From assembly GCF_007830595.1 (NCBI RefSeq), contig NZ_VLLD01000008.1: a stretch of 64,000 nucleotides of DNA, one strand, 5' to 3'. The number at the start of each line of letters is the position of its first letter. Position 1 is the stretch's first letter. A program made the translations under genes and the position numbers. This document shows, in pieces, positions 1 through 7,545 of the stretch. This DNA is from Treponema_B putidum (GTDB lineage: Bacteria > Spirochaetota > Spirochaetia > Treponematales > Treponemataceae). Under the pieces are notes generated by a model that saw only the letters and a list, made by a program, of their open reading frames with translations, was not told the DNA's origin and searched no databases.

Positions 1-466
1 CATTTATTATAACCTTTAGAGTGCCGTCTTGTAAAGGGGTATTTTTGTCCTCTATACAAAGGTTTTCAAAGGTATAAATAGGCCTATTTTTGCCTATAAC
101 ATCAAACAAGCAGATAAAAATTATAATGCTGTCATTTAAGTTATTATAGGAATTACCTTTGTCCAAAAACGAGATATCTATGGCAGCTTGGTAAAACCGC
201 ATACGCTTCGGGATATTGCGTTCATTGCTTACCTGCACTTCTATATCATAAAGTTTACCATCTTCTGCCTGCACCAAAACATCAAACCGTACGGACTTTG
301 CCTGTTCATAAGTACTAATATTATGTTGTACCGAGATATAGGTAACTTTTCCTATTGTATCTGATAATATCATTTCAATAAGCCCTTTGCATAAATCTTC
401 ATTTTGCATGATTTTACAAAACATAAAATCATCCGTAAATGTTAAATCTTCAAATTTTTTTAGCAT
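1..466 (-). CDS. Rpn/PD-(D/E)XK nuclease family transposase-like protein (partial, 3' end outside window)
   Basis: The frame begins at ATG 466, preceded by a GGGAG ribosome-binding site, and runs open to base 1, so the C-terminus lies outside the window. The visible product starts MLKKFEDLTFTDDFMFCK and closely matches the intact gene at 7765-8529, including the FDVLVQ and DIEVQ strands that carry the nuclease D...ExQ residues. Rpn-family proteins are small endonucleases linked to RecA-independent recombination and are often annotated as putative transposases. It diverges from the gene at 732; the pair and its spacer are duplicated at 8064-8924. Confidence 0.85.
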   Translation of the reverse strand, partial: MLKKFEDLTFTDDFMFCKIMQNEDLCKGLIEMILSDTIGKVTYISVQHNISTYEQAKSVRFDVLVQAEDGKLYDIEVQVSNERNIPKRMRFYQAAIDISFLDKGNSYNNLNDSIIIFICLFDVIGKNRPIYTFENLCIEDKNTPLQDGTLKVIIN

Positions 467-566
467 TTGCTTTCTCCCATTATATTTATAGGGTATATTT
501 GAAAAAAAGAGTAAGTTAGAAAAAGATTTTTGTAATCGAAGCAGTTTAAAAAAATTCCTTTGTGAA

Positions 567-584
567 GTTGAGCGTGAGCTCAAC
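567..584. repeat. Hairpin in the divergent Rpn intergenic region
   Basis: GTTGAGC and GCTCAAC form a perfect 7-bp stem with a GTGA loop. The same hairpin, with well-conserved flanks, recurs at 8655-8672 in the second Rpn cassette. Conservation in both copies may simply reflect recent duplication, although a protein-binding or recombination role cannot be excluded. Confidence 0.5.
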
Positions 585-642
585 GCTTTGCGTCCCTTGC
601 GGTTAAATAATCAATAAAATTTAATTCTTTTTAAAAAAATTT

Positions 643-672
643 TTGCTATTAACTTCAAATAATCTCTATAAT
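643..672 (+). promoter_or_regulatory. Predicted sigma-70 promoter of the Rpn-family gene at 732
   Basis: TTGCTA (643-648) and TATAAT (667-672) are separated by 18 bp. A similar arrangement with TACAAT in place of TATAAT precedes the damaged copy at 8814. Confidence 0.45.
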
Positions 673-731
673 AATTATGAAAGGGGGAAGTTTTTTCTTC
701 TTTTAAAAAAAATTATTTAGAGAGATTAAAT

Positions 732-1610
732 ATGAAAAAACTTTTTAAAATCACCCTCCAAAACGACTACGCATTTAAACGTGTTTTTGGTACTGAGGAG
801 AACAAGGACGTATTACAGGACTTGCTGGAATGTATCTTAGACATTCCGTCTGAAACAATTACAGGCTTGGAGCTCTTAGATAAGGAGTTTTATAAGGAGA
901 TTTTAACTGAAAAATTAGGTATTTTAGATATCAAGCTAAGATTAAAAGACGGAACTTTTGTAGATATTGAAATTCAAAATGTATGGCATCGTGATTTTGA
1001 TGCAAGAACTTTGTATTATTGGTCCAAGATGTACAATGAAGGAATAAAACAAGGTCAAGACTATACAAATCTCCCAAAATGTATTACAATAAATTTGATA
1101 GGAAAAGGCTTTAATAAAAATAAGCGGTTGCACAATAAGTATCTTGTTCTTGAACAAGATACAAAAGAGCCTTTAGCTTCAAAACTTGAGATTCATATAT
1201 TAAACCTTGAGAAAGCAAAAGTGTTAGAAGGTTCTCAATTTAGAGATAACAAAATGAAACGCTTATTAAACTGGCTGAAATTTATAGAAACCGACAATTC
1301 GGAGGTAAGAAAAATGTTAGAACAAGAATCACCGATGATGAGAAAGGCAAATACCGCTATTTCTGTAATGGAAATGAGTCCTAGAGATAAATGGCTTTAT
1401 GATTCCCGTATGAAATATGAACACGACAGGGCATCATGTATAAATGAAGGGTATCAACAGGGCATTGAACAGGGAATTGAACAAGGCATATCTCAAGGTG
1501 CTTACCAAAACAAACTTGAAACGGCCAAATTATTAAAGCAGTTAGGGGATTCAATCCAAAAAATTATACAAGTTACAGGTCTCAGCAAAGAAGATATACA
1601 AAAACTCTGA
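732..1610 (+). CDS. Rpn/PD-(D/E)XK nuclease family transposase-like protein
   Basis: A 292-residue protein of the Rpn/PD-(D/E)XK family. The N-terminus (NDYAFKRVFGTEENKDVL) is the conserved family helix. The likely catalytic acids are Asp66 and the E80-I-Q82 triad in the strand VDIEIQ. The C-terminal third holds the MEMSPRDKWLYDSRMKYE motif, a Gln/Gly-rich linker (EQGIEQGISQG) and a short terminal helix similar to those of other treponemal copies. It is divergent from the partial gene at 1-466. Family members promote DNA breakage and recombination and occur in multiple, often decaying, copies. The start has only a weak upstream AGAGAG. The family assignment is confident; its activity in this strain is unknown. 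Confidence 0.88.
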   Translation: MKKLFKITLQNDYAFKRVFGTEENKDVLQDLLECILDIPSETITGLELLDKEFYKEILTEKLGILDIKLRLKDGTFVDIEIQNVWHRDFDARTLYYWSKMYNEGIKQGQDYTNLPKCITINLIGKGFNKNKRLHNKYLVLEQDTKEPLASKLEIHILNLEKAKVLEGSQFRDNKMKRLLNWLKFIETDNSEVRKMLEQESPMMRKANTAISVMEMSPRDKWLYDSRMKYEHDRASCINEGYQQGIEQGIEQGISQGAYQNKLETAKLLKQLGDSIQKIIQVTGLSKEDIQKL

Positions 1611-1650
1611 TTAGCGGGTAGAAAAATTTAATAATTTTTTTAAATTTTAC

Positions 1651-1679
1651 TTGGTATTTTAAATTTTTTGATGTATAAT
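1651..1679 (+). promoter_or_regulatory. Predicted sigma-70 promoter of the split lipoprotein
   Basis: TTGGTA (1651-1656) and TATAAT (1674-1679) with a 17-bp spacer. Transcription would start near 1686, giving an unusually long leader of about 150 bases before ATG 1839. Confidence 0.6.
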
Positions 1680-1778
1680 GATAGAACGAAGTACAAATGT
1701 AGAAGTATAAAGTGTGAATGACCAGATGCAAAACGCCGTTCGATATTCCTCATTTCTAGTTTTCTCGAAACGGCTAAA

Positions 1779-1822
1779 ATTCATCAATCCTAGAAAATTG
1801 ATATTTTCTGCGGTTGATGAAT
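1779..1822 (+). promoter_or_regulatory. Stem-loop in the 5' leader next to the ribosome-binding site
   Basis: ATTCATCAA (1779-1787) pairs with TTGATGAAT (1814-1822), and AGAAAAT (1792-1798) pairs with ATTTTCT (1803-1809) around a TGAT loop. The structure ends about 6 bases before the GGAGG at 1829-1833, so it could influence ribosome access. A second imperfect stem upstream pairs GCCGTTCGA (from about 1732) with TCGAAACGGC (to about 1774). No known riboswitch class was recognised. Confidence 0.45.
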
Positions 1823-1838
1823 TTATATGGAGGTCTTT

Positions 1839-2843
1839 ATGAAAAAAATGTTTTTTGTTTTGATGATACTTGTTTTGACGGTATCATCCTGTAATTTATT
1901 TTTAAATGAAGAATACGGCGAGCTTATTTTGAGCTTTGATGGAACACTTCCCGATGGAGCCAGAGCCTTGGATTCCAACGGACTTCCAGTTCTTTCATCT
2001 TCACGTATGAAAATCAATATAATCAAAGAGAACGGCTATACTGTAACGAGGGAGCTAAGTGCCGAAGAACCTAAATCTCTGGTTGAGCTGGTTCCTGTCG
2101 GTGAAACGATAGAGATAATAGTTACGGCGATTAACCCATCCGGTCAATGGTCGGGAAGGACTTTTCACACCGTAGCCTCAGGCCAAAATCAAGTAACCGT
2201 CCTATTAAACAAAAACGTTTCCGGCTTAAACAACCTTTTGTTTACGCAGACCGTAGAGGGGCAGCACGACTACAACTTAACCCTCTACATGGGCGGAAAA
2301 GAAATTAATGCTCCCAAATCGGAAAACCCGTACAGCTTTGCTCGTGACAGTAAGGGACGGCTGTATGTCAGATATAGAGACGGAGATACCCATCTTGTCC
2401 GTTATACGAGTGAGGGTGAACTTGATGTCCATCCGGCAACAACGACGATCAAATTTCTCGCAAACGATTATACAACGGGGAAAATGTACGGGATGGGTGT
2501 AGGCTTAAATGAAATAAATGAGAACGATTTGACGCATCCAACTACTATTACAGGTTTCTCCACTGTTAATAATTTCTTTGCCGTAGATAACGGCAGAGTT
2601 GCATGGCTGCATGTAAGCAGCGGAAATAACATAATAAATGCCGCAAGTTTGACCGGGGCATCTCATTCAGACATTCTGATTAGTTCTCATATTGATATTC
2701 ACCATTGCAAGCCATCAGAAGTAAAAGATATTTTTATCCGCGGCGATTATGTATATGTGCTTTTTAATACAGTTAATGAAAGTATAACATCAAGTGATCC
2801 TAACCTTTACTCTTTAGGCGGGGTTGTCCGCTATAAAATATAA
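1839..2843 (+). CDS. Lipoprotein, N-terminal part of a frameshifted gene
   Basis: ATG 1839 is chosen over the in-frame ATG at 1827 because the GGAGG at 1829-1833 lies at the right distance and the product then begins as a typical signal peptide, MKKMFFVLMILVL, with the lipobox VSSC and Cys near residue 18. The remaining sequence looks like a repetitive beta-rich surface protein (SFARDSKGRLYVRYRDGD). The frame stops at TAA 2841-2843, yet the next 1.4 kb continues the same kind of protein in another frame. Removing the two bases TA at 2841-2842 joins both parts into a single 811-residue frame (...RYKINNLAGNHVKIG...). Function is not recognised; a surface lipoprotein of 334 residues if the stop is genuine. 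Confidence 0.7.
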   Translation: MKKMFFVLMILVLTVSSCNLFLNEEYGELILSFDGTLPDGARALDSNGLPVLSSSRMKINIIKENGYTVTRELSAEEPKSLVELVPVGETIEIIVTAINPSGQWSGRTFHTVASGQNQVTVLLNKNVSGLNNLLFTQTVEGQHDYNLTLYMGGKEINAPKSENPYSFARDSKGRLYVRYRDGDTHLVRYTSEGELDVHPATTTIKFLANDYTTGKMYGMGVGLNEINENDLTHPTTITGFSTVNNFFAVDNGRVAWLHVSSGNNIINAASLTGASHSDILISSHIDIHHCKPSEVKDIFIRGDYVYVLFNTVNESITSSDPNLYSLGGVVRYKI

Positions 2844-2848
2844 ACAAT

Positions 2849-4276
2849 TTGGCGGGGAATCATGTAAAAATCGGTTTTTCAAACAGCGTAGGCTTTGAAA
2901 ATCGGGCAGTGCCCGCCTCTTATTATTCCGAAAATTTTTACGGGGCGGTAAAGGTAATCGGTTTTGACGACGAAAACATCTACATAGCCGATGACGGCTT
3001 CGATGCCGCCGATACTCCCGCAGGTTCCCGTATCGTTAAAAACCGCAACCGTATAGCAACTCTTAATATCGCAACAAACGCTTTGAGTTTTAGTGATGCC
3101 GGGCCTGCAAAGTGGTATAACGAATGGAAAGAGTGGGAGGGCGTGAAGACAAAGATTCTGTTGTGGGAGAAGGGCGATGAATCTACGTATTTCGGAATGA
3201 AATATTGGATAGGCGATACGGCAGAAACACCTTGTCCAGCAAGTGATAACGAGGCACTCTGGGTTTCTAGGGTTCAGCAAGTATTACCTACCGATGTTTT
3301 CTGTTATGACCAAGGCGGTAATCTATATATATATGCTGACGGTATAAATGGAGGGTTCAGGCGTTTTGCCATAAAAGAAGACGGTTCTTACGATAAGTCT
3401 TCGGCTCAAGATTTGGATATGTCAAGTAGTGTGAATGCCATTGCAGTCGATATTTCCGATGGGGAAAATTATTTGTATTATGTTGAGACTTATAGTTCAC
3501 CGCGCGCCATAAAAAGGTTTAAATGGGGACACTTCGGCCATGAAACCTTCGATAACGCCGAGCAGGATACGGGATACAGTATCTCAGTCCCGCCAAATGA
3601 AGAAATTACCGCTCTTGCGGCAAATAAGGACGGGGTCTTTGTCAATTCGCGAACTGTATCGGCTACTGGATATACCTTATCGGTAAAGAAGTATAAAAAA
3701 GAGGACAGAACTTTTGTCGGAGAGATTACAGTGGGAACAGAGCAGCCGCCGGTGGCGACAGAACCGTCGTTGCCGTATCCCGACTACACCAAATTGGAAA
3801 GCAATATCAACAGTTTACAGATAGTCGATGGTGTACTGTATGCCATTACATCAAAGATCGAACAAAAGATGAAGAAAAAGGCTAATTATCAACCAATATA
3901 TGGGATTGATAACTTTAGAAGTAGCAGTGTACTGTATAAAGTAGGTAAGACGGTGGGAGGATTTTCCGGTAATGCAGAAAAACTAAATGAAAAGAATGTT
4001 CTAGATTCGCCGGAGCCAGGAACTGGTTATAATTTTTACCGCTTTATCGCGGTTAAGCAGAAAAAGCTCGTGATTGCTTCTGACGGCGCCTGGGGTAAGA
4101 ATGGATTTGATACATCTCACAGTGAAGCCAACAATAATAAAGTTTTTGAATATAACTTATACGGGAATTTGGATTCACCGGATGAAAAGGATTCTGGCGG
4201 GGTATTCTCACACGAATTGATATACAATCCAGCTTCTAGTGCTCCATCGACAGCTGCTCATTATACATGGAAATAA
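2849..4276 (+). pseudogene. C-terminal part of the frameshifted surface lipoprotein
   Basis: An open frame of 475 codons without its own signal peptide or ribosome-binding site; the first possible initiator is TTG 2849. It begins LAGNHVKIGFSN, which follows naturally from the RYKI end of the preceding frame if two bases are removed. The content is beta-propeller-like (IYIADDGFDAAD, VDISDGENYLYYVETYSS, LQIVDGVLYAITSK). It is most likely the detached C-terminal 60 percent of the lipoprotein starting at 1839, silenced or switched off by a TA insertion. Translation on its own is possible but not supported by any visible signal. Confidence 0.65.
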
Positions 4277-4305
4277 TTAATCTTTCAGATGCACTTTACT
4301 TTACG

Positions 4306-4326
4306 CGGCACGCTTTCGGCGTGCCG
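4306..4326 (+). terminator. Terminator-like hairpin after the split lipoprotein
   Basis: CGGCACGC and GCGTGCCG form a perfect 8-bp GC-rich stem with a TTTCG loop, 30 bases after the stop at 4276. No T-run follows, so termination efficiency is uncertain. Confidence 0.5.
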
Positions 4327-4397
4327 TATGGTAAAAGAAGATTAGTGGGGAATTTATAATTAAGAATGGAATGATTTCACTGTTTGACACTTGTCCT

Positions 4398-4427
4398 TTG
4401 ACAAATTTTTCATTTATGTGCTATAAT
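4398..4427 (+). promoter_or_regulatory. Sigma-70 promoter abutting the start codon at 4435
   Basis: TTGACA (4398-4403), 18-bp spacer, TATAAT (4422-4427); another TTGACA lies at 4384-4389. Only 7 bases separate the -10 box from ATG 4435, so the transcript should start at or one base before the A of the ATG. Confidence 0.65.
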
Positions 4428-4434
4428 ATACCTT

Positions 4435-5295
4435 ATGGAGAAAAATTATCGGAAGCTAGGTGTGTTGATTCTCATTTTTTTGGGGCTGGTAGGTGCGGGA
4501 ACGCTCGTTGTTTATCAAAAACTCCCAGCGGGACTCCCTGCGGGACAATCTTCGGGAAGTCCTGTAGGACACCCTACCGGAGAGCAGGCGGAGCTTTCTA
4601 AAACGGAAACTGCCGAGCTTGAAAAGCCTAAACAGGAGAGCGAAAACACGGAACCTAAAAAAGAAGAGCCTAAAAGGGTTGTACCTAAAAAAGAAACGCC
4701 TAGGAAGGAAGTACCTAAAAAGGCGGAACCCAAAAAAATAGAACCTAAAAAAGCATCTAAGGCAAAAGAGAGTGAGGTTTCGGCTGACCATGTTCAACCG
4801 GCTGAACCGCCTGAAAAGCCCTCAATGGGAATCTCCCTTGCCGATAGGGATAAAAAAACTTTTAACTGGTCCTTAGGACTCTTGGCCGAGGCAAATATGA
4901 ATTCGCCTGACGGTTATGCGATGGGCACGGGACTTTACACCCTTTTTATGCTTCCTTTAAAACTCAAAATAGGGCACCTATCCTTGGGAGCAAAGGCTCT
5001 TTATTCCAATGACTTTAAAAAACACCATATTTTTGATGCCGCCCTCTTATTCCGTTGGAATTTTTATGATTTTCCAAAGATAAAAAAACGGGATTCGGGC
5101 TTTTTTATCCAATTGGAAGGCGGTGCCGTTTTCGGCCTAAAAGAAAGAGAGCCTTCAAAACTTTTTATGTATGCCCTCGGTGAAGCCGCATTCGGTTACC
5201 GATTTACAATAAACAACTTATTTATCGAACCCTATCTAAGAGGCGGCTATCCCGTAATCTGGGCAATAGGAATCAGCGGAGGATTTAGAATATGA
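4435..5295 (+). CDS. Outer-membrane-like protein with Pro-Lys-Glu-rich linker
   Basis: A 286-residue protein in three parts. Residues 1-27 are a charged start plus hydrophobic helix (signal or anchor). Residues about 30-125 are low complexity, with (E/V)PKK repeats encoded by a 15-base tandem array, like the periplasm-spanning linker of TonB proteins. Residues about 135-286 consist of alternating amphipathic strands ending GISGGFRI, resembling a small outer-membrane beta-barrel domain. Its stop overlaps the ATG of the FGE-fold lipoprotein by 4 bases (ATGA), so the two are translationally coupled. No Shine-Dalgarno sequence precedes the start. A role as an envelope partner of the lipoprotein is inference; the exact function is unrecognised. 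Confidence 0.7.
   Translation: MEKNYRKLGVLILIFLGLVGAGTLVVYQKLPAGLPAGQSSGSPVGHPTGEQAELSKTETAELEKPKQESENTEPKKEEPKRVVPKKETPRKEVPKKAEPKKIEPKKASKAKESEVSADHVQPAEPPEKPSMGISLADRDKKTFNWSLGLLAEANMNSPDGYAMGTGLYTLFMLPLKLKIGHLSLGAKALYSNDFKKHHIFDAALLFRWNFYDFPKIKKRDSGFFIQLEGGAVFGLKEREPSKLFMYALGEAAFGYRFTINNLFIEPYLRGGYPVIWAIGISGGFRI
4651..4755 (+). repeat. Seven 15-base tandem units encoding Pro-Lys repeats
   Basis: Seven degenerate units with the core CCTAAAAAAG lie in frame with the gene at 4435 and encode five-residue units such as EPKKE and VPKKE. Multiples of 15 bases keep the frame, so copy-number change would alter the length of the periplasmic linker without breaking the gene. Confidence 0.75.
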
Positions 5296-6506
5296 AAAAA
5301 AATTTTGTTTTATTTTTGGTGATACTTTTTGTATCGGTTACGGCTTGTAAAAACCCGTTTTTTAAAAACATGCTGGACAAGGATTCGGGGAGTGAAGGGT
5401 CCGGAGATTGGAATTCTCAAAGTTCCGATATAGGTTCCTTTGAAGACGCTGGGTACTTTGTAAAAATAATCCCTCCTGTAAACGGAATAATAGGCGTTAA
5501 GCGCGATTATTCTTTACATCCTTCAGGTTGGACCAATAATCCGGATAACTGGACTAGCTATTGGCCTGGCTATTATGAAGGTGTATTTATCGAAGGACGA
5601 AAGGTAAAATTGAGTCCCTATAAGATCGGCAAAACGGAGGTAACCTATGAGCTGTGGCACGAGGTACTGACATGGGCAGAAGGTAAAGGCTACACCTTTG
5701 CAAACAAGGGAAGAAAAGGCAGTGCTGGAACAGGAGCCGCTCCCACAGATACAGGAAAAAAAGAACCTGTAACGACTATAAGTTGGCGGGACTGCATTGT
5801 GTGGTGTAATGCGTATACTGAAAAAGAAAAAGGAATAGGCGAATGCGTCTACCGCAAAAAGGACAATCATACGGTTGTATTAAAAGATGCGACGGCAACA
5901 ACTGATTGTGATGCCGCTTATGCCGATATGAGTAAAAAAGGCTATAGACTTCCTACCAATGTCGAATGGGAATATGCTGCTCGCTGGCAGGGAAGCGACG
6001 GCACGAATGCCGACAAGTACGGAGCCGTATATTTAACAAAGCTTTGGAGCGGAAGCGGAATGAAAAAACCTATAGGTTTTAAAGACCTTCCCTTACCTCC
6101 TGAAGGGGAAAGCTGGAAAAGTTTAAGGGATGAGTTTAACAGGGTGGCTGTATATTACCTTTGGTGGAATGGACACCGTTGGACAGGCCAAACACCTCCA
6201 ACAACTAAGACTTCCGTAGTCGCAAGCAAGGATGCAAATACTCTCGGCTTATATGACATGTCGGGAAACGTGTGGGAGTTGTGCTGGGATTGGTTTTTAT
6301 CAGATCCTGCAGAAGGGGATGTACTTGACTTGGACGGGTTTGTATCGGATCCTCACGGTCCCTATTCAGGCTGGTCTCGGGTTATGCGTGGCGGTAGTTT
6401 TGGTAGTTATGCCGGTCACTCCACTGTAGGCTCAGTTTACCCTATTGGTCCTTCTAGCTTAATGTATGGCGCTGGGGTCGGCTTCCGCTTGGCTTGTCGG
6501 CCTTAG
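5292..6506 (+). CDS. FGE/SUMF1-fold lipoprotein, likely DGR variable protein (TvpA-like)
   Basis: A 404-residue lipoprotein: signal peptide with lipobox VTAC, Cys19 as lipidation site. From about residue 100 it carries the formylglycine-generating-enzyme (SUMF1) C-type-lectin fold, seen as KIGKTEVTYELWHEV, PVTTISWRDCIVWCNAY, GYRLPTNVEWEYAARW, YDMSGNVWELCWDW and the terminal RGGSF...GFRLACRP. True FGEs need a C-terminal Cys pair; only one Cys is present in this final region, so a binding rather than enzymatic role is likely. The T. denticola protein TvpA is a DGR-diversified lipoprotein with this fold. The C-terminal 30 codons here show DGR-like base composition. Its ATG overlaps the upstream membrane-protein stop by 4 bases. 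Confidence 0.85.
   Translation: MKKNFVLFLVILFVSVTACKNPFFKNMLDKDSGSEGSGDWNSQSSDIGSFEDAGYFVKIIPPVNGIIGVKRDYSLHPSGWTNNPDNWTSYWPGYYEGVFIEGRKVKLSPYKIGKTEVTYELWHEVLTWAEGKGYTFANKGRKGSAGTGAAPTDTGKKEPVTTISWRDCIVWCNAYTEKEKGIGECVYRKKDNHTVVLKDATATTDCDAAYADMSKKGYRLPTNVEWEYAARWQGSDGTNADKYGAVYLTKLWSGSGMKKPIGFKDLPLPPEGESWKSLRDEFNRVAVYYLWWNGHRWTGQTPPTTKTSVVASKDANTLGLYDMSGNVWELCWDWFLSDPAEGDVLDLDGFVSDPHGPYSGWSRVMRGGSFGSYAGHSTVGSVYPIGPSSLMYGAGVGFRLACRP
6399..6488 (+). other. Candidate DGR variable region (VR) at the 3' end of the FGE-fold gene
   Basis: Thirty codons between RGGS and LACRP. Only 12 of 90 bases are A in an AT-rich genome, 25 of 30 codons end in C or T, and there is no AAY (Asn) codon. Adenine-specific mutagenesis of AAY template codons gives exactly this pattern. 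The region maps to the loop segment forming the ligand site in the C-type-lectin fold of DGR proteins. No reverse transcriptase or template repeat is visible in this window, so the system would have to act from elsewhere. Confidence 0.65.
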
Positions 6507-6510
6507 AGTC

Positions 6511-6544
6511 GATGAAAAATGTACATCCTTGTACATTTTTCATC
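6511..6544. terminator. Perfect 15-bp hairpin just after the variable region
   Basis: Arms 6511-6525 and 6530-6544 are perfectly complementary around a TCCT loop, 4 bases after the stop codon. There is no T-run after it. It could be a terminator, or the hairpin/cruciform element known to sit just downstream of DGR variable regions and to aid target recognition. Confidence 0.6.
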
Positions 6545-6546
6545 TT

Positions 6547-6574
6547 AGAGTTTTAGACTTGCGTCTAAAACTCT
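6547..6574. repeat. Second perfect 12-bp hairpin downstream of the FGE-fold gene
   Basis: AGAGTTTTAGAC and GTCTAAAACTCT are perfectly complementary around a TTGC loop, starting two bases after the preceding hairpin. A weaker GC-rich inverted repeat (ACCGCC/GGCGGT) follows at 6590-6607. Confidence 0.55.
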
Positions 6575-6790
6575 TGGAAGTTTGGAACCACCGCCGTCCA
6601 TGGCGGTAAAGCGGTGAAACCGAACAGGCAAAATGTGTTTTGTGGTGCAGTAAATTTTTGAAAAAAAGATTGACCTGCATTGTGCTAGCCGCTTTAGCGG
6701 CTCGAAAATTTTTTGGTTTAAATTAAACGGTTGGGACAAAACAAGCGTTGCTTCCGGTAATAACAGCGTCTTACGCTGCGGCAGCTTACC

Positions 6791-6994
6791 GCACATGCCT
6801 TTACCAAGCTCTTTGACGATTTACCGCAGCGGCAGGATAATGATGAGGCGAAGTGTATTCTTTATACCGAAGAACCGGGTGTTACGGAGGGCAACTATAC
6901 CGATTTTACCACTTCGTCTGAAGTACAAGCCGCCTTCCAAAACGCAAAAGACGTAAAAAAATGGAATATGTATAAGTGGTATAATAATAGATAA
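6791..6994 (+). pseudogene. C-terminal remnant of a leucine-rich-repeat-like surface protein
   Basis: The open frame reads ...LTAHAFTKLFDDLPQR... then ILYTEEPGVTEGNYTDFTTS and ends VKKWNMYKWYNNR before TAA 6992-6994. This resembles the C-terminal cap of treponemal leucine-rich-repeat (BspA-like) proteins. There is no start codon, ribosome site or repeat domain in frame upstream, so only the tail remains. The resemblance is from memory of the family and not verified. The remainder of 6507-7012 holds the hairpins described separately and no intact gene. Confidence 0.45.
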
Positions 6995-7012
6995 GGACAT
7001 AGATAAAAGATA

Positions 7013-7294
7013 ATGGAATTTGAATGGGATGCAGAAAAAAATAAAAGAAATATCAAAAAATACGGGATCGCTTTTGAGATGGCGGCAAAGTTTTTTTTAG
7101 ATGATAAACGTATTGAACGGTATGATGCAGAACATTCTTCAATAGATGAGCATAGGTACAAAACAATCGGTATGGTAAATAAGGTGTTGACTGTTATCTA
7201 TACCGAACGTAAAACTGCAATCAGAATTATTTCGGCACGCCTTGCCGAACAGGAGGAAATAGATGAGTACTATAAAAACTATGAGTTTAGATGA
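7013..7294 (+). CDS. brnT: BrnT family type II toxin (ribonuclease)
   Basis: A 93-residue protein with the BrnT signature: FEWDAEKNKRNIKKYGIAF at the N-terminus, a central FFLDDKR segment, and RIISARLAEQEE toward the end. BrnT toxins have a RelE-like fold and cleave RNA, inhibiting growth unless bound by BrnA. Toxin-first order followed by an overlapping antitoxin gene (32-base overlap with 7263-7517) is normal for this family. The pair lies in a region full of decayed mobile genes. Confidence 0.88.
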   Translation: MEFEWDAEKNKRNIKKYGIAFEMAAKFFLDDKRIERYDAEHSSIDEHRYKTIGMVNKVLTVIYTERKTAIRIISARLAEQEEIDEYYKNYEFR

Positions 7295-7517
7295 AGTTGC
7301 AAACTACGAGATACCCGCTGAAGATTTGGAACGGCTGAATAATTTTAAGAATACTGATTTTTCCGATTGTCCGAAAGATACGGCTGCACAGTTGAAACTG
7401 TATAAACCATGGTATAAACTTCATCCTCACGGTTATGGACAACAAAAAGCCGATATGCAAACCGAAATTGATGATGACCTTCTTGCATGGCTGAAGCAAG
7501 GAGAAGAAGGTAATTGA
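7263..7517 (+). CDS. brnA: BrnA family antitoxin
   Basis: An 84-residue acidic protein. ATG 7263 has an AGGAGG at a spacing of about five bases inside the toxin gene. The C-terminal TEIDDDLLAWLKQGEEG matches the BrnA ribbon-helix-helix end, which normally dimerises and binds its own promoter, while the N-terminal half would wrap the toxin. The KPWYKLHPHG segment in the middle is distinctive. BrnA usually represses the operon; no operator was identified with confidence. Confidence 0.82.
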   Translation: MSTIKTMSLDEVANYEIPAEDLERLNNFKNTDFSDCPKDTAAQLKLYKPWYKLHPHGYGQQKADMQTEIDDDLLAWLKQGEEGN

Positions 7518-7545
7518 CTGAGGATAGAAACAAGGATTTTCCGAT

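Noticed and set aside
4371..4601. Plus-strand frame overlapping the start of the gene at 4435
   Set aside because: It runs through the promoter and has no ribosome site; the 4435 frame has the signal peptide and coding pattern.
4651..4755. Possible short CRISPR-like array
   Set aside because: The 15-base units are tandem without spacers and encode protein repeats in frame.
4456..4797. Antisense frames opposite the Pro-Lys repeats
   Set aside because: They are produced by the repetitive coding DNA on the other strand and have no start signals.
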